DNA of 64,000 nt from Pseudidiomarina sp. CB1 (lineage in GTDB: Bacteria; Pseudomonadota; Gammaproteobacteria; Enterobacterales; Alteromonadaceae): positions 186,001-250,000 of the forward strand of contig NZ_JANTPU010000002.1 of the NCBI RefSeq assembly GCF_024752025.1, read 5' to 3'. The notes beneath the pieces were generated by a model, which was not told the origin of the DNA, ran no database searches, and saw only the letters and a program-made list of their open reading frames with translations. The position numbers and the translations under genes were made by a program. Positions within the stretch are counted from its first letter, which is position 1. Each line of letters begins with the position of its first letter. Below are positions 38,840 to 48,793 of the stretch, piece by piece.

Positions 38840-40981
38840 TTAAAACCGATAGTCAAAACCTACCGATACGGTTTGTGGTTTGTTCGGCCGTGCACCGTAT
38901 GGCAAACGTGAAATAATGACTTGCTCGTCGAAAATATTCTCAACTTTCAAGAATACCGTCGTCTGCGGATTTAGCGGGTAACGACTAATCCAATCCACTG
39001 TAAGTAGTGACTCGGTGGTGGCAAATGGACTGTCACTGCGCTGACAGCCAACGCTGACACAAGTCTCATCCATGTATTTCACCACGGCGTGATTGTCCCA
39101 ACCATTTTCCATCAGTAAGCCTACTTGCGCACTGAAGATTTGCTCGGGAATATCGGCTAACGTATCGCCGTCTTGGACGCCAGTAAGAGCATTATCTTCG
39201 CTAATTTCAGCGCTGGTGTAAGTGTAACTAAAGCTGACTGGCATACGGGCCCCGCTAAGTTGCCATTCGTTGCCGAGCTGTACTTCTAAACCTTGTACTA
39301 ATGCTTCGCCAGTGACGTAACTACCGGACGTTGCGCCATTACTACATGGGCTTGCAACCGAACAGCTTTCCGCTTGATTGTTGAAGTCGCTACGGAAGAA
39401 GATAGCTTCGGCGAACAGGTCTTGTGCTTGATAGCGCGCACCGAACTCATAGTTAGTGCTGGTTTCCGGTTCATCAGTTGCAGTTGCACCGCCGCCAAGT
39501 GGTGCGAAGCCGCGATGCACACCAGCTAACACTTGCACATTGTCATTTAGATCATAGGTGAACGATACGCCTGGCAACCACTCTTGTGCGTTACTGCTGC
39601 GCGAGCTAGGCGTGGTTGAGCGATCAACCGTAGCGAATTGGTGGCGGAACGTGTCCACGTCTTCATAGCGCAAGGTTGCTTGCACTTTTAAGTTCGCGGT
39701 GGCTTGCCACACATCAGCGAGCCAGAAAGCCATTGCATCGGCACCTTCTAAACGGTTATCGCCGCCGGTTGGCTGAATGGTCTCTTGATACACTAAACTG
39801 CCGTTCACTTGATCGTATACTTCAACGGGTTGGAAACGATCCATGCGGTCGCTATGGTCGCGTAAGCCCAACTCAATTTCGTGCGTATGCAAATTGAGCT
39901 TGAGGCGTGCTTCAACGCCATAAGATTCATAGGCACGATTGTTGTGTTTGTAGCTTAAACCTTGATAGTCGAGCTCACCGTCAAGCACAGCTTGTGCCTG
40001 GCCGTCACCCGCATTAGCGGCTGCGATCAGTGAGCTTGGGCTGCCTTTGAACCAGTCACGCTTGTATTCATTGCGGTAACCGACAACCGCCAAGTTAAGG
40101 TTGTCGGCCAAATCCGCCTCATAAGTCAAACTTAAACCGCTATGTTGATTGTCCATTTGGTCAATAGCGGTCAAGCCGTAACGTCGTTTAGGGTTGCGGT
40201 TGAAGTCGGCATCAGTTAAGCCCGCATAGGTTTCGTTGGAAACTTGCTCGGAGTACTGTGCTTTCGCCGTCAAACTTTGGTTAACGCCGGACCAACGCAG
40301 CTTCACCAAATAGTCTTCAATATCATGGCCGGCATCACGGTTGCTGCGGTCGATGTCTTTAAAACCGTCGCTGTCGCGTTGCACGGTATCGATGAGCCAG
40401 CCCCAAGCGCCTTCAGTACCGCCGTAATAAGCATGAATATCACGGCTGTTATTTTCGCCTAGGCGTAACGTCACTTGCCCTTGTCGCTGCTGTGGGATCG
40501 GCGTCGTGACTAGGTTTACCACGCCACCTGTGGTTTGCGGTCCATAACGCAGCAAAGGAGCGCCTTTAAGCACCTCAATGGTGTGCATACGATAGGCTTC
40601 AGGGAAGTAATAAGCTGCTGGATTTGAATAGGGTGCAGGCGCGCTCATGACGCCATCTTCAAGCAGTGTTACTTTGCTGGAACGGCCGCCAGCGGCTGCC
40701 CGAATCCCGATGTTGGGTCGTAGCCCTTGGCCGTCTTCTTCACGGATGTACACACCTGGTACGGTTTTGAGTAGTTGGTTAATGTCGGTGTGAACTTCAA
40801 CTTCCATTTGCTCTGGTGCGACGACGGCACTAGATCCGGCGACTGTGCGCGCAGCTTTTTTATCGCCGATAATCTGAATAACCTCAGCAGCATCAGCTTC
40901 GGTCTCAGCGACTTCGGCAGCATAAGTAGTGTTGCTGGTCAGGGCGACGGCAATAGCGCCGGCCAGAAATGAATAACGCAT
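38840..40981 (-). CDS. FecA-like TonB-dependent ferric siderophore receptor
   Basis: 713 residues from ATG 40981, preceded by GGGGGAAAC. A signal peptide ends near NTTYAA. The plug carries TVPGVYIREEDGQG, IGIRAAAGGRSSKVTLLEDGV and YRMHTIEVLKGAPLLRYGPQ, an arrangement typical of the FecA branch of receptors. The barrel ends with Phe (VSVGFDYRF). A cysteine pair region (AESCSVASPCSNG) sits in a surface loop. A good Fur-box-like palindrome lies about 45 bases upstream, supporting a role in iron uptake. There are no fecIR-type regulators beside it. The ligand might be ferric citrate or another carboxylate siderophore. Confidence 0.9.
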   Translation of the reverse strand: MRYSFLAGAIAVALTSNTTYAAEVAETEADAAEVIQIIGDKKAARTVAGSSAVVAPEQMEVEVHTDINQLLKTVPGVYIREEDGQGLRPNIGIRAAAGGRSSKVTLLEDGVMSAPAPYSNPAAYYFPEAYRMHTIEVLKGAPLLRYGPQTTGGVVNLVTTPIPQQRQGQVTLRLGENNSRDIHAYYGGTEGAWGWLIDTVQRDSDGFKDIDRSNRDAGHDIEDYLVKLRWSGVNQSLTAKAQYSEQVSNETYAGLTDADFNRNPKRRYGLTAIDQMDNQHSGLSLTYEADLADNLNLAVVGYRNEYKRDWFKGSPSSLIAAANAGDGQAQAVLDGELDYQGLSYKHNNRAYESYGVEARLKLNLHTHEIELGLRDHSDRMDRFQPVEVYDQVNGSLVYQETIQPTGGDNRLEGADAMAFWLADVWQATANLKVQATLRYEDVDTFRHQFATVDRSTTPSSRSSNAQEWLPGVSFTYDLNDNVQVLAGVHRGFAPLGGGATATDEPETSTNYEFGARYQAQDLFAEAIFFRSDFNNQAESCSVASPCSNGATSGSYVTGEALVQGLEVQLGNEWQLSGARMPVSFSYTYTSAEISEDNALTGVQDGDTLADIPEQIFSAQVGLLMENGWDNHAVVKYMDETCVSVGCQRSDSPFATTESLLTVDWISRYPLNPQTTVFLKVENIFDEQVIISRLPYGARPNKPQTVSVGFDYRF

Positions 40982-41024
40982 GTTTCCCCCAAAATTCATG
41001 ATTTGAAAAGCGGGGTTGATTATA

Positions 41025-41043
41025 AATGCAAACTATTCGCATT
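41025..41043. promoter_or_regulatory. Candidate Fur box upstream of the FecA-like receptor
   Basis: The 19-base imperfect palindrome AATGCAAACTATTCGCATT, followed by a further TGCAAT, has the 7-1-7 symmetry of Fur sites and matches nine of the 14 arm positions of TGATAAT-N-ATTATCA. It lies between the receptor start (40981) and the end of the dGTPase gene (41053), so it should act on the receptor. Confidence 0.55.
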
Positions 41044-41052
41044 TGCAATGAC

Positions 41053-42342
41053 TCAGATCACAAAAAGGTTCCTGTACATGCGTTCGGCATAATCATCTGT
41101 CATTCCGGCAATGTAGTCGCACAAAATACGGTCAGCACTCGCTTGGCCTTGGCTGTCGTAGGCCGTTTGCCAGCGCGCTCGTGTGTTGTGCGGGAGCAGA
41201 CGCAACGGCTCATTGTGAAATGCACTGAACAAATTAAGCAGCATGGTCTGACTGCGATAGCGTAATTGCTGAATTGAAGGTTGATTGATTACATGTTCGA
41301 AAACCACCGCTTTAAGGCTATCTAGCAGAAAACGTTGTGCTTCGGGTAACACTGCATTAAAGCGGATGAGTGGTTCCTGCGCTGCGGGGAGCACTTGCTC
41401 GACGCGAACCGCCGTCACAAAAATATTGACCAAGGCGCCAATCGCATCTTTGCGTACACTGTGTTCCTTAGAAAACAGTTGCGTACCGAGTTTACCCATG
41501 AGCGTGCCAAGTTCATCGTCGAGTGTATTGACGACGTGATCAAGGTGCGCGTGCCATTGGGCTTCTGAGAGTGTGCCGGTGACCACGGCATCTTCTAGAT
41601 CATGTACCCCATAAGCAATGTCATCTGCAAGTTCCATCAATGACGCGTCAAAGCTCTTGTGTAAGGAGCGTTGCCACGGCGATTTATCGAGCTGTTCAAC
41701 GGCTTGGAAGCGTTCACGATCGGCGTCGTTCAGAGGTTCAAGTACCCAATCGAGCAAGTCCGCATCGCAGGCAAATAAAGCTTTTGCTGGTCGCCATTGG
41801 GCCAGACTACCAGGATTGTCGAGGGTAGCTGGAGCTTCCAGTTCGGGCATGAGCACCGGATATTTGAGTAAGCCAAGTAAGGCGCGGCGGGTAAGGTCCA
41901 TACCATGCTCTGCATGATAAGCCTCGAGTTTTCCGACGATGCGAAACGTTTGGCCGTTACCCTCGAATCCGCCTGAAGCCAACATTTTAAAGTTAAGTGC
42001 TGTTTCGCCGCCGTGCCCAAATGGCGGGTGGCCAATGTCGTGCGCCAAACAGAGGGTTTCCATTAAATTGAGATCGGGCAACAGCGTGCGCTCGTCTTCG
42101 TTGCCGACGTGATGCAATTGATTAATCAGCGAAGTCCCAATTTGTGCAGCTTCGAGCGAATGCGTCAGACGTGTGCGGTAAAAGTCATTTTCTCCGACAT
42201 TCATGATCTGCGTCTTTGACTGCAAGCGGCGAAAAGCGGCGGAGTGCAGCACTCGAGCACGGTCACGTTGCCAGGGGGTGCGACGATCGCCAGGACGTTG
42301 GGGTGAAGGTCCGGATCTTCGTGCTTGCCAATGCTCAGTCAT
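41053..42342 (-). CDS. dgt: dGTPase-like deoxynucleotide triphosphohydrolase
   Basis: 429 residues from ATG 42342, which has AAGGA upstream; the frame continues upstream for 49 codons without family sequence. The N-terminus (RRTPWQRDRARVLHSAAFRRL) and the HD metal motif (LCLAHDIGHPPFGHGGE), with the upstream His in RTRLTHSLEAAQIG, identify the dGTPase subfamily. These enzymes cut dNTPs to nucleoside and triphosphate, limiting nucleotide pools and phage growth. The subtype cannot be told without alignment. The gene is divergent from the following permease. Confidence 0.92.
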   Translation of the reverse strand: MTEHWQARRSGPSPQRPGDRRTPWQRDRARVLHSAAFRRLQSKTQIMNVGENDFYRTRLTHSLEAAQIGTSLINQLHHVGNEDERTLLPDLNLMETLCLAHDIGHPPFGHGGETALNFKMLASGGFEGNGQTFRIVGKLEAYHAEHGMDLTRRALLGLLKYPVLMPELEAPATLDNPGSLAQWRPAKALFACDADLLDWVLEPLNDADRERFQAVEQLDKSPWQRSLHKSFDASLMELADDIAYGVHDLEDAVVTGTLSEAQWHAHLDHVVNTLDDELGTLMGKLGTQLFSKEHSVRKDAIGALVNIFVTAVRVEQVLPAAQEPLIRFNAVLPEAQRFLLDSLKAVVFEHVINQPSIQQLRYRSQTMLLNLFSAFHNEPLRLLPHNTRARWQTAYDSQGQASADRILCDYIAGMTDDYAERMYRNLFVI

Positions 42343-42494
42343 AGCTTTTCCTTTTTCCGCTGGTTGTTTCGCTCGTAATTCCGCTCGTAGGAGCTCGGGC
42401 TCAATACTCAAGCTATAGTATGCTATGTTTAAGTCGAGATACCAATAATGAATAAGAACAATGAGATAGCACCAACCCATTGAGGACAAGCTTC

Positions 42495-43715
42495 ATGACT
42501 GACTTTATCGGTAACTGGCAAGCGGCGGCAACCACCAGCTTGGGTTTCTTTTGGATGGCTTTGTGGGCTTTTATCCTCGGTTATTTTATCAGCAGTATTA
42601 TTCAAGTACTCGTAACACGCCGACAAATGCGTGCGGTAATGGGTGATGACGGCGCTAAATCGATAGCATTAGGCACCTTTTTCGGTTTTATATCGAGCTC
42701 GTGTAGTTTCGCTGCGCTAGCTACAACGCGAGCTTTATTCAATAAAGGTGCTGCGTTCACTGCATCTATGGCGTTTATGCTGGCATCCACCAATCTGGTG
42801 ATTGAGCTTGGCTTTGTTATTGCGGTTTTCCTGAGTTGGCAGTTTGTGCTTGGTGAATATCTTGGTGGCTTTTTGCTGATCGTGTTGGCGTGGCTGTTTG
42901 TCAAGCTAACGCGGCCGCGGCAGCTCATCAACGAGGCGCGTGACAATGAAGAAGGTGCCGCCGATGAAAGTGGCTATAACCTACGTCATTGGGGCGACTT
43001 AACGGATCCTGAATTGTGGCAGATGGTCGCTAACCGCTATGTCATGGAATGGCAAATGGTGTGGAAGGACATTCTGATTGGCTTCACTGTAGCTGGGCTT
43101 ATTTCCGCGTTTGTACCTTCAGAATTTTTTACCTGGTTATTCCAAGGGGCTGGCGCTAGTGGTGCCGACTTAAGCTTCTGGCAGGTGCTTCAGCAGACTG
43201 TTGTTGGGCCCATTGCGGCATTTTTCACCTTCATCGGCTCAATGGGCAATATTCCCCTCGCTGCGGTGTTGTTTGGTGAAGGTGTTGCTTTTGCTGGCGT
43301 GATGGCGTTTATCTTTTCCGATCTTGTGGTGTTGCCGGTATTACGCATCAATGCACAGTACTATGGTTGGAAAATGGCATTGTATATTGCGGCGATGCTG
43401 TTTACCTGCCTAGTAGTGGCGTCTTTACTAATGCACTACGGTCTCGCCGCGTTTGATAGTCTGCCTGACGCTAGCAGTGTGCAAGACATTGCTGAGCGTG
43501 ACCACTTCAAATTAAATTATGGGTTCTATTTAAATGTGGTGGGATTACTCGTAACGGGGGCACTGATCTTATTGCATTGGCGCCACCAACAGCATGATCA
43601 CGGGGAACATGATCATGACCATGGCGGTGCTTCACTAGGAACACGAGTCATGTTGGGCTTATCAGCGTTAGCGGCGTTGTGGCTGATGATCGGGGCCGTG
43701 CTAAACGCTTTATAG
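42495..43715 (+). CDS. DUF318-type permease with His-rich cytoplasmic loop
   Basis: 406 residues from ATG 42495 with GAGGA upstream; TTG 42480 would overlap that site. About nine transmembrane segments are seen. Family motifs include FGFISSSCSFAALATTRALF and MAFMLASTNLVIELG, as in the permease group that contains ArsP and SO_0444-type metal exporters. A loop near residue 365 is rich in His and Asp (HDHGEHDHDHGG), a likely metal-binding patch. It might export a metal or metalloid species, including organoarsenicals, but no regulator or partner shows which. It is a single gene convergent with yajQ. Confidence 0.8.
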   Translation: MTDFIGNWQAAATTSLGFFWMALWAFILGYFISSIIQVLVTRRQMRAVMGDDGAKSIALGTFFGFISSSCSFAALATTRALFNKGAAFTASMAFMLASTNLVIELGFVIAVFLSWQFVLGEYLGGFLLIVLAWLFVKLTRPRQLINEARDNEEGAADESGYNLRHWGDLTDPELWQMVANRYVMEWQMVWKDILIGFTVAGLISAFVPSEFFTWLFQGAGASGADLSFWQVLQQTVVGPIAAFFTFIGSMGNIPLAAVLFGEGVAFAGVMAFIFSDLVVLPVLRINAQYYGWKMALYIAAMLFTCLVVASLLMHYGLAAFDSLPDASSVQDIAERDHFKLNYGFYLNVVGLLVTGALILLHWRHQQHDHGEHDHDHGGASLGTRVMLGLSALAALWLMIGAVLNAL

Positions 43716-43729
43716 TGCCAACTTAATCT

Positions 43730-44215
43730 TTAGTCGCGAAAGTTCTCGTATTGCAGAGGCAACTCGATATCAGACTCGCGTAAAAGTGCGATGGTCTGTT
43801 GTAGGTCATCGCGTTTTTTACCTGACACCCGAACCTTGTCACCTTGAATTGAAGCTTGCACTTTTAGCTTGGCGTCTTTTATCAGCTTAACTATTTGTTT
43901 GGCTAAGGGTTGATCAATGCCTTGTTTGAAGGTAACTGTGGCACTGTAGGTTTTTCCGCTGTGCGTGAGATCTTGTGGTGATTCGGTACCGGCCATACTA
44001 AGGTTTCGCTTGGCGCAGTGATTCGCAAAAATATCGTACAGTTGTTGTACTTGAAAGTCGGATTCAGAAAGCAATGTGACGGTAAGTTCTTTCAGCTCTA
44101 TTCGAGCTTCAACGCCGCGAAAATCAAAGCGTGAGTCAAGTTCTCGGTTGGCATTATCAACTGCATTTTTGAGTTCGACACGATCGACTTCGGAAACTAT
44201 ATCAAATGATGGCAT
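43730..44215 (-). CDS. yajQ: YajQ-family nucleotide-binding protein (c-di-GMP effector candidate)
   Basis: 161 residues, full length for YajQ/UPF0234. Motifs [27 protein letters not shown] and [17 protein letters not shown] are diagnostic. YajQ proteins bind nucleotides, and relatives in Xanthomonas and Pseudomonas act as c-di-GMP receptors affecting transcription. It lies between the permease and the CheB-CheR-PAS-GGDEF-EAL fusion, divergent from the latter with 78 bases between. The location next to a c-di-GMP enzyme makes an effector role more attractive, though YajQ is a widely conserved gene and the neighbourhood may be accidental. Confidence 0.95.
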   Translation of the reverse strand: MPSFDIVSEVDRVELKNAVDNANRELDSRFDFRGVEARIELKELTVTLLSESDFQVQQLYDIFANHCAKRNLSMAGTESPQDLTHSGKTYSATVTFKQGIDQPLAKQIVKLIKDAKLKVQASIQGDKVRVSGKKRDDLQQTIALLRESDIELPLQYENFRD

Positions 44216-44293
44216 GGTGACCGCCTTTTTAGCTGCTTTTCGTAAACTTATGTTTTATTATCATTAATAAATGGGGTTATCACAAGGAAATGT

Positions 44294-47200
44294 ATGCCTA
44301 AATCGAGTGGCTCTTTGCTCAATGTGATTGGAATAGGTGCTTCAGCTGGGGGCTTGGAAGCCGTCTCTCAGCTATTACAACACCTGCCCGACAAGCTACC
44401 TGCAGCACTTGTGATACTGCAACACCTATCCCCTCATCATAAAAGTATGATGGCTGAGATTTTGTCTCGTGAGGCAAAGCGGGATGTTAAAGAGTTGTCA
44501 AAGACCACGCAGCTTAAAGCTGGAGGCATTTATATTGTACCGCCTAATTTCAACGCGGTTTATGAAAACGGTAAAGTCGTTCTTACTACCGCACGCCCTG
44601 AAATCTCTCCGAAGCCTTCGGTAAACCAATTTTTTGCCTCTATCGCCGATGCCTTTAAAGAAAACGCTGTTGGCGTGGTTTTGTCGGGCACCGGCTCTGA
44701 CGGCACCAGTGGTTTACGGGCGATTCAAGCCAGCGGTGGCTTAACGTTGGTGCAAGAGCCAGCGACGGCAAAGTATGATGGTATGCCACGTTCGGCCATT
44801 CTCGCAGACGCCGCTGATTTTGTGCTACCGGCAACGGAAATTGGTCAGCGGTTAGTTGAGTTTACTGAATTAGCTCGAACCACTAATGAAGCCGAAAGTG
44901 ATCGCTTACATACATTAATGCGCTTGGTCAAAGAGAGCTATGGCCATGACTTTGAAGGCTATAAGCAAGGTACGTTGTTGCGGCGGGTGAAGCGCCGGAT
45001 GGTCGCCACCGACTGTGATTCGATAATGGCGTATGTCGACTACTTGGGGTCACACCAAGAAGAAATTTCGATGTTGGCGCGTGATTTGTTGATCTCTGTG
45101 ACAGCGTTTTTCCGCGATTTAAATGCGTTCAAAAAGTTCGCTGCAGCGCTTAAGTCTTATTATGAAAGCCATGAAGATCTGCGCGAATGGCGTATTTGGG
45201 TGGCGGGCTGCGCCACCGGCGAAGAAGCTTACTCAGTGGCGATTTTGGTTGCCGAATTGCAGGAGGAATTAGAGCGCGATACCCGTATTCAAATTTTTGC
45301 CACTGATTTGGATGAGCAAGCTCTGCAAGTAGCGCGCCGTGGGCGCTACAGCGAGGGCGCGTTAGCCGATGTTCAGCAGCACCTGCGTGAGAAATACTTC
45401 GATTACGATGGCGAAGATTATGAGGTTAGCAAGCAGTTACGCGACATGGTGGTATTTGCGAAGCATAACTTAGTGTCTGATCCACCGTTCATGCGCGTCG
45501 ATTTTATTACCTGCCGCAACGTTCTGATTTACTTCGATACCGAACTGCAAAAACGCGTACTTAAGCGTTTTCACTTCGCGCTAAACCCTGCTGGTTATCT
45601 ATTTTTAGGACGTTCAGAAAGTATTAGTGCTGCTGAGGATTTATTTCAATCGGTCGAGCGCACCGAACGTTTGTTTATGAAGGCGAGTGCCAATGTCGAT
45701 CGCTCGTTTAATGCCGTCGAGTCGGCACTCACGCGCAAGCAAAAGGCGAAGGAAAACCCCGCCCGCGATGTGTTGCAAAGCCTCACCGAAGGGCTTGATT
45801 GGGTTATCGTCGAGTTAACAAGTAAACATCGTATTCGTCGCAGTTGGGGGCAGGTCAGCCAGTTTTTTAATGTGATTGCCGGCGATAACAACGCACTCGT
45901 AACGGATATGGTTGCCCAGCAATTCCGCTCGGAACTCATATCGCTTTTGCATCGTTTCCAGCGCCAACCACAATTGTTAGAAGGACGGCCGCATAGTGTC
46001 GACGACGAACATTGGCAAGTCTTAGTACTGCCTATGAACAGTGCAGGGCAGACGGTTCCCGCGGTCGTCTTCCGACCGCTTCAAATGGCTGTTCGCACCA
46101 AGCCGACAAGTGAGTCGGCCGAAGACGATAATGTTTGGTTGCAAGAAGAGTTAGTAGCGACCAAAGAGCATCTGCAGGCGATGTTAGAAGAGCTATCGGC
46201 CTCAAACGAAGAAATGCAGTCGCTCAATGAAGAAACGCAAGCCTCAAATGAAGAGTTACAGGCGACCAATGAAGAACTTGAGGCTGCCAACGAAGAGCTG
46301 CAAGCCAGTAACGAAGAACTGATTAGCCTGAATCAAGAGCTCAATACCCGTACCCATGAATTGGCGCGTTTGAACGAAGAGTACACGCACGTGTACGATG
46401 CGTTGGAGTTCCCCATTCTGGTGTTTAGCAACGATGCAAGGTTGCAGCGTTTTAATGCTGCCGCGCAACGGCAGTTTGCTTTGCGTCAAAACATGTCGCA
46501 ACGCGAGTTAGCCCAACTGAAGTTTCCAGCCAAAGTGCGTGATGTAGTATTACAGCTGTTTAGCGAAGCGCATGAATCTGGAGACGTGCAACAGCAATGG
46601 TGCCGCGATCGTGATGAGGTCATGCAGGTGACGGTGGCACCGGGCCTCAACCAAGCCCATGAGGTTGAAACGCTGTTGTTAACGTTTATCGATGTGAGCG
46701 ACATCGCGGCGGCCCACGAACAATTAAGAGCATCGCAACAGCAATTGGATCAAATCATTAGTCACACCACCTTGAGTCTGGCAATGAAAGATTTGACTGG
46801 GCATTACTCACTGGTGAATCCACAGTTCTCAGAGGTGTTTGCGGTAACCAACGAAGCAGCGCAAGAGAAGACCGACTTCGAGTTATTCCCAGAAGCGTTT
46901 GCTAGTAGCATTTGGGAACATGATTTATGTGCACTGCGCGATAAACAGCCGGTTACTGCGGAACATACGTTAGTGCAAGATGATGGCGGTCGGCGTATTT
47001 TTCGGATGGTCCATCAGGCACTCGTTGATCCTAAAGGCAAACCCTATGCGCTGCTGACCGAAGCAGAAGATATCACCTTGCGCAAAAATGCTGAGCAGCA
47101 ATTACAGATTGCGGCTAGGGTTTATGAGCAGGCCGGTGAAGCTATCGTTGTCTTGAATGGGCAAGGTGTTATTCAAACAGTCAATTCGGCCTTTTTGCGG

Positions 47201-48793
47201 CTTACCGAGTTGACTGAAGAACAAGCGCTCAATTTTCCATTCTGGAACTTCCTGACGACTGAGCAAGAACGCGGCCGTGATCCGAAAACGATTCAACAAA
47301 CCTTGCAGAAAGATGGTTTGTGGCAGGGTGAAACCTTGTTGAGCTCGAAAAAAGTTGAGCAGTTATCGATTTGGTTAACGATCAATCAAATCAAGTCACA
47401 TGACACCAACGACGCGGCCTACGTGGCGGTGTTTGCCGATATCTCCAACCTGAAAGAATCACAGCGTAAGGTGGAATACCTTGCTACGCATGATAGCTTG
47501 ACCGGCCTGCCTAATCGAACCTTGTTCCATGACCGTTTGGAACATGCGCTCGAGGTTGCACGGCGCCGCAAAACTGAAGTGGGCGTGTTGTTTATTGACT
47601 TAGATAACTTTAAGCAACTTAACGATACTTTAGGGCATGACGCCGGCGATGAGCTGTTGATACAAGCTGCTGAGCGCTTGAAAAGCGTGGCCCGCGAGAT
47701 GGACACCGTGGCGCGCCTTGGTGGTGACGAATTTACCATTATCATTGTTGATTCGACCATGGCGGCACTGGAGCGAGTTGCGCGGGAAGTGCTGGAAGTA
47801 CTCGACAAACCGTTCATCATACAACGGCAACGCCATTATGTAGGTGGTAGTATAGGCATCGCCATCTACCCTGATGATGGCTTGAATATTGCGGAGTTAT
47901 TAAAAGCTGCCGACACTGCGATGTATCGGGCCAAGGAAAATGGCCGAGGTCGTTATGAATTGTTTAAAGAAGAGTTGCAATCGCAAATGCTCAAGCAAAC
48001 TCGACTTGAGAATGATTTACGGCAAGCTATACAAAACAACGAGCTGACGATTGCGTTTCAACCTAAATACACATTGACGGATCCGCCTCGCGTTATTGGT
48101 GCTGAGGCATTAGTACGTTGGCACCATGAAGAACACGGTGACATTAGCCCTGCCGACTTTATTCCTGCCGCCGAGCTTACCAACTTAATTGTTGAGGTCG
48201 ACAGTTATGTTGCTCGTGAGCTCGTGCAGCAAATGGCCAAATGGCGCGAACATGGTCTCGACTTTCCAATTATGGCGTTAAATGCTTCACCGAAGAGCTT
48301 TCAGCACGAGAGTTACGTTGACTTAATCTTGCATTTACTGAAGCAGTACAAGCTAGATTCGTTGATGCTGCAACTGGAACTCACCGAGAGGACGTTAGTG
48401 ACGCAGCAGAACACTGAGCTTGGCAATATTGAGCGGCTTCGAAATGCAGGTATTCAGCTAAGTATTGATGATTTTGGTACCGGCTACTCGTCACTAAGTT
48501 ACTTAAAACGCTTGCCGTTGGCCGAGCTTAAAATTGACAAAACCTTTGTCGATGGCGTTGTGACTGAAGTGAATGACGAAGCTATCTCGCGAGCCATTTT
48601 GGCGATGGCGAAGGCACTTAAGATCAAAACGGTTGCTGAGGGCGTAGAAAACGAAGCGCAAGTACGTTGGTTGACGCAAGAAGGCTGTGACTACGCACAG
48701 GGGTACTACTTTTCGAAACCGCTGAGTCTGCCTGCGTTCGAAAAGTTATTAAAAGCAGAAAAGGAAGCCGACGATGGCAACGACAACCAGTGA
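44294..48793 (+). CDS. CheB-CheR-PAS-GGDEF-EAL fusion protein
   Basis: 1499 residues, with AAGGA before the ATG. Order: CheB methylesterase domain (about 8-195; Ser17 in GASAGG, His44, Asp136 in GTGSDGT), CheR methyltransferase (about 205-475; VAGCATGEEAYS), a long coiled coil (about 620-685, heptads of the type SNEELQ/TNEELE), two or three PAS domains (about 695-1065), GGDEF (GGDEF at 1143-1147) and EAL (EALVRW from Glu1271; IDDFGTGYSS, LKIDKTF, AEGVEN). All catalytic motifs look intact, so it could demethylate or methylate a chemoreceptor-like partner and make or break c-di-GMP. No membrane helix is seen, so it is cytoplasmic. Its end overlaps the phytochrome gene by 20 bases, linking the two. 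CheB-CheR-PAS proteins are known; the fusion to both c-di-GMP domains is less common. Confidence 0.93.
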   Translation: MPKSSGSLLNVIGIGASAGGLEAVSQLLQHLPDKLPAALVILQHLSPHHKSMMAEILSREAKRDVKELSKTTQLKAGGIYIVPPNFNAVYENGKVVLTTARPEISPKPSVNQFFASIADAFKENAVGVVLSGTGSDGTSGLRAIQASGGLTLVQEPATAKYDGMPRSAILADAADFVLPATEIGQRLVEFTELARTTNEAESDRLHTLMRLVKESYGHDFEGYKQGTLLRRVKRRMVATDCDSIMAYVDYLGSHQEEISMLARDLLISVTAFFRDLNAFKKFAAALKSYYESHEDLREWRIWVAGCATGEEAYSVAILVAELQEELERDTRIQIFATDLDEQALQVARRGRYSEGALADVQQHLREKYFDYDGEDYEVSKQLRDMVVFAKHNLVSDPPFMRVDFITCRNVLIYFDTELQKRVLKRFHFALNPAGYLFLGRSESISAAEDLFQSVERTERLFMKASANVDRSFNAVESALTRKQKAKENPARDVLQSLTEGLDWVIVELTSKHRIRRSWGQVSQFFNVIAGDNNALVTDMVAQQFRSELISLLHRFQRQPQLLEGRPHSVDDEHWQVLVLPMNSAGQTVPAVVFRPLQMAVRTKPTSESAEDDNVWLQEELVATKEHLQAMLEELSASNEEMQSLNEETQASNEELQATNEELEAANEELQASNEELISLNQELNTRTHELARLNEEYTHVYDALEFPILVFSNDARLQRFNAAAQRQFALRQNMSQRELAQLKFPAKVRDVVLQLFSEAHESGDVQQQWCRDRDEVMQVTVAPGLNQAHEVETLLLTFIDVSDIAAAHEQLRASQQQLDQIISHTTLSLAMKDLTGHYSLVNPQFSEVFAVTNEAAQEKTDFELFPEAFASSIWEHDLCALRDKQPVTAEHTLVQDDGGRRIFRMVHQALVDPKGKPYALLTEAEDITLRKNAEQQLQIAARVYEQAGEAIVVLNGQGVIQTVNSAFLRLTELTEEQALNFPFWNFLTTEQERGRDPKTIQQTLQKDGLWQGETLLSSKKVEQLSIWLTINQIKSHDTNDAAYVAVFADISNLKESQRKVEYLATHDSLTGLPNRTLFHDRLEHALEVARRRKTEVGVLFIDLDNFKQLNDTLGHDAGDELLIQAAERLKSVAREMDTVARLGGDEFTIIIVDSTMAALERVAREVLEVLDKPFIIQRQRHYVGGSIGIAIYPDDGLNIAELLKAADTAMYRAKENGRGRYELFKEELQSQMLKQTRLENDLRQAIQNNELTIAFQPKYTLTDPPRVIGAEALVRWHHEEHGDISPADFIPAAELTNLIVEVDSYVARELVQQMAKWREHGLDFPIMALNASPKSFQHESYVDLILHLLKQYKLDSLMLQLELTERTLVTQQNTELGNIERLRNAGIQLSIDDFGTGYSSLSYLKRLPLAELKIDKTFVDGVVTEVNDEAISRAILAMAKALKIKTVAEGVENEAQVRWLTQEGCDYAQGYYFSKPLSLPAFEKLLKAEKEADDGNDNQ

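Noticed and set aside
42343-42489. 49-codon N-terminal extension of the dGTPase gene
   Set aside because: The first family residues appear only after ATG 42342, which has a good ribosome site; the extension also reaches the divergent permease promoter.
46190-46350. Short tandem-like repeats (gaagaa/aatgaagaa units) resembling a repeat array
   Set aside because: They encode the heptad coiled coil (SNEELQ/TNEELE) of the Che fusion protein, in frame and with varied codons; not a CRISPR or satellite.
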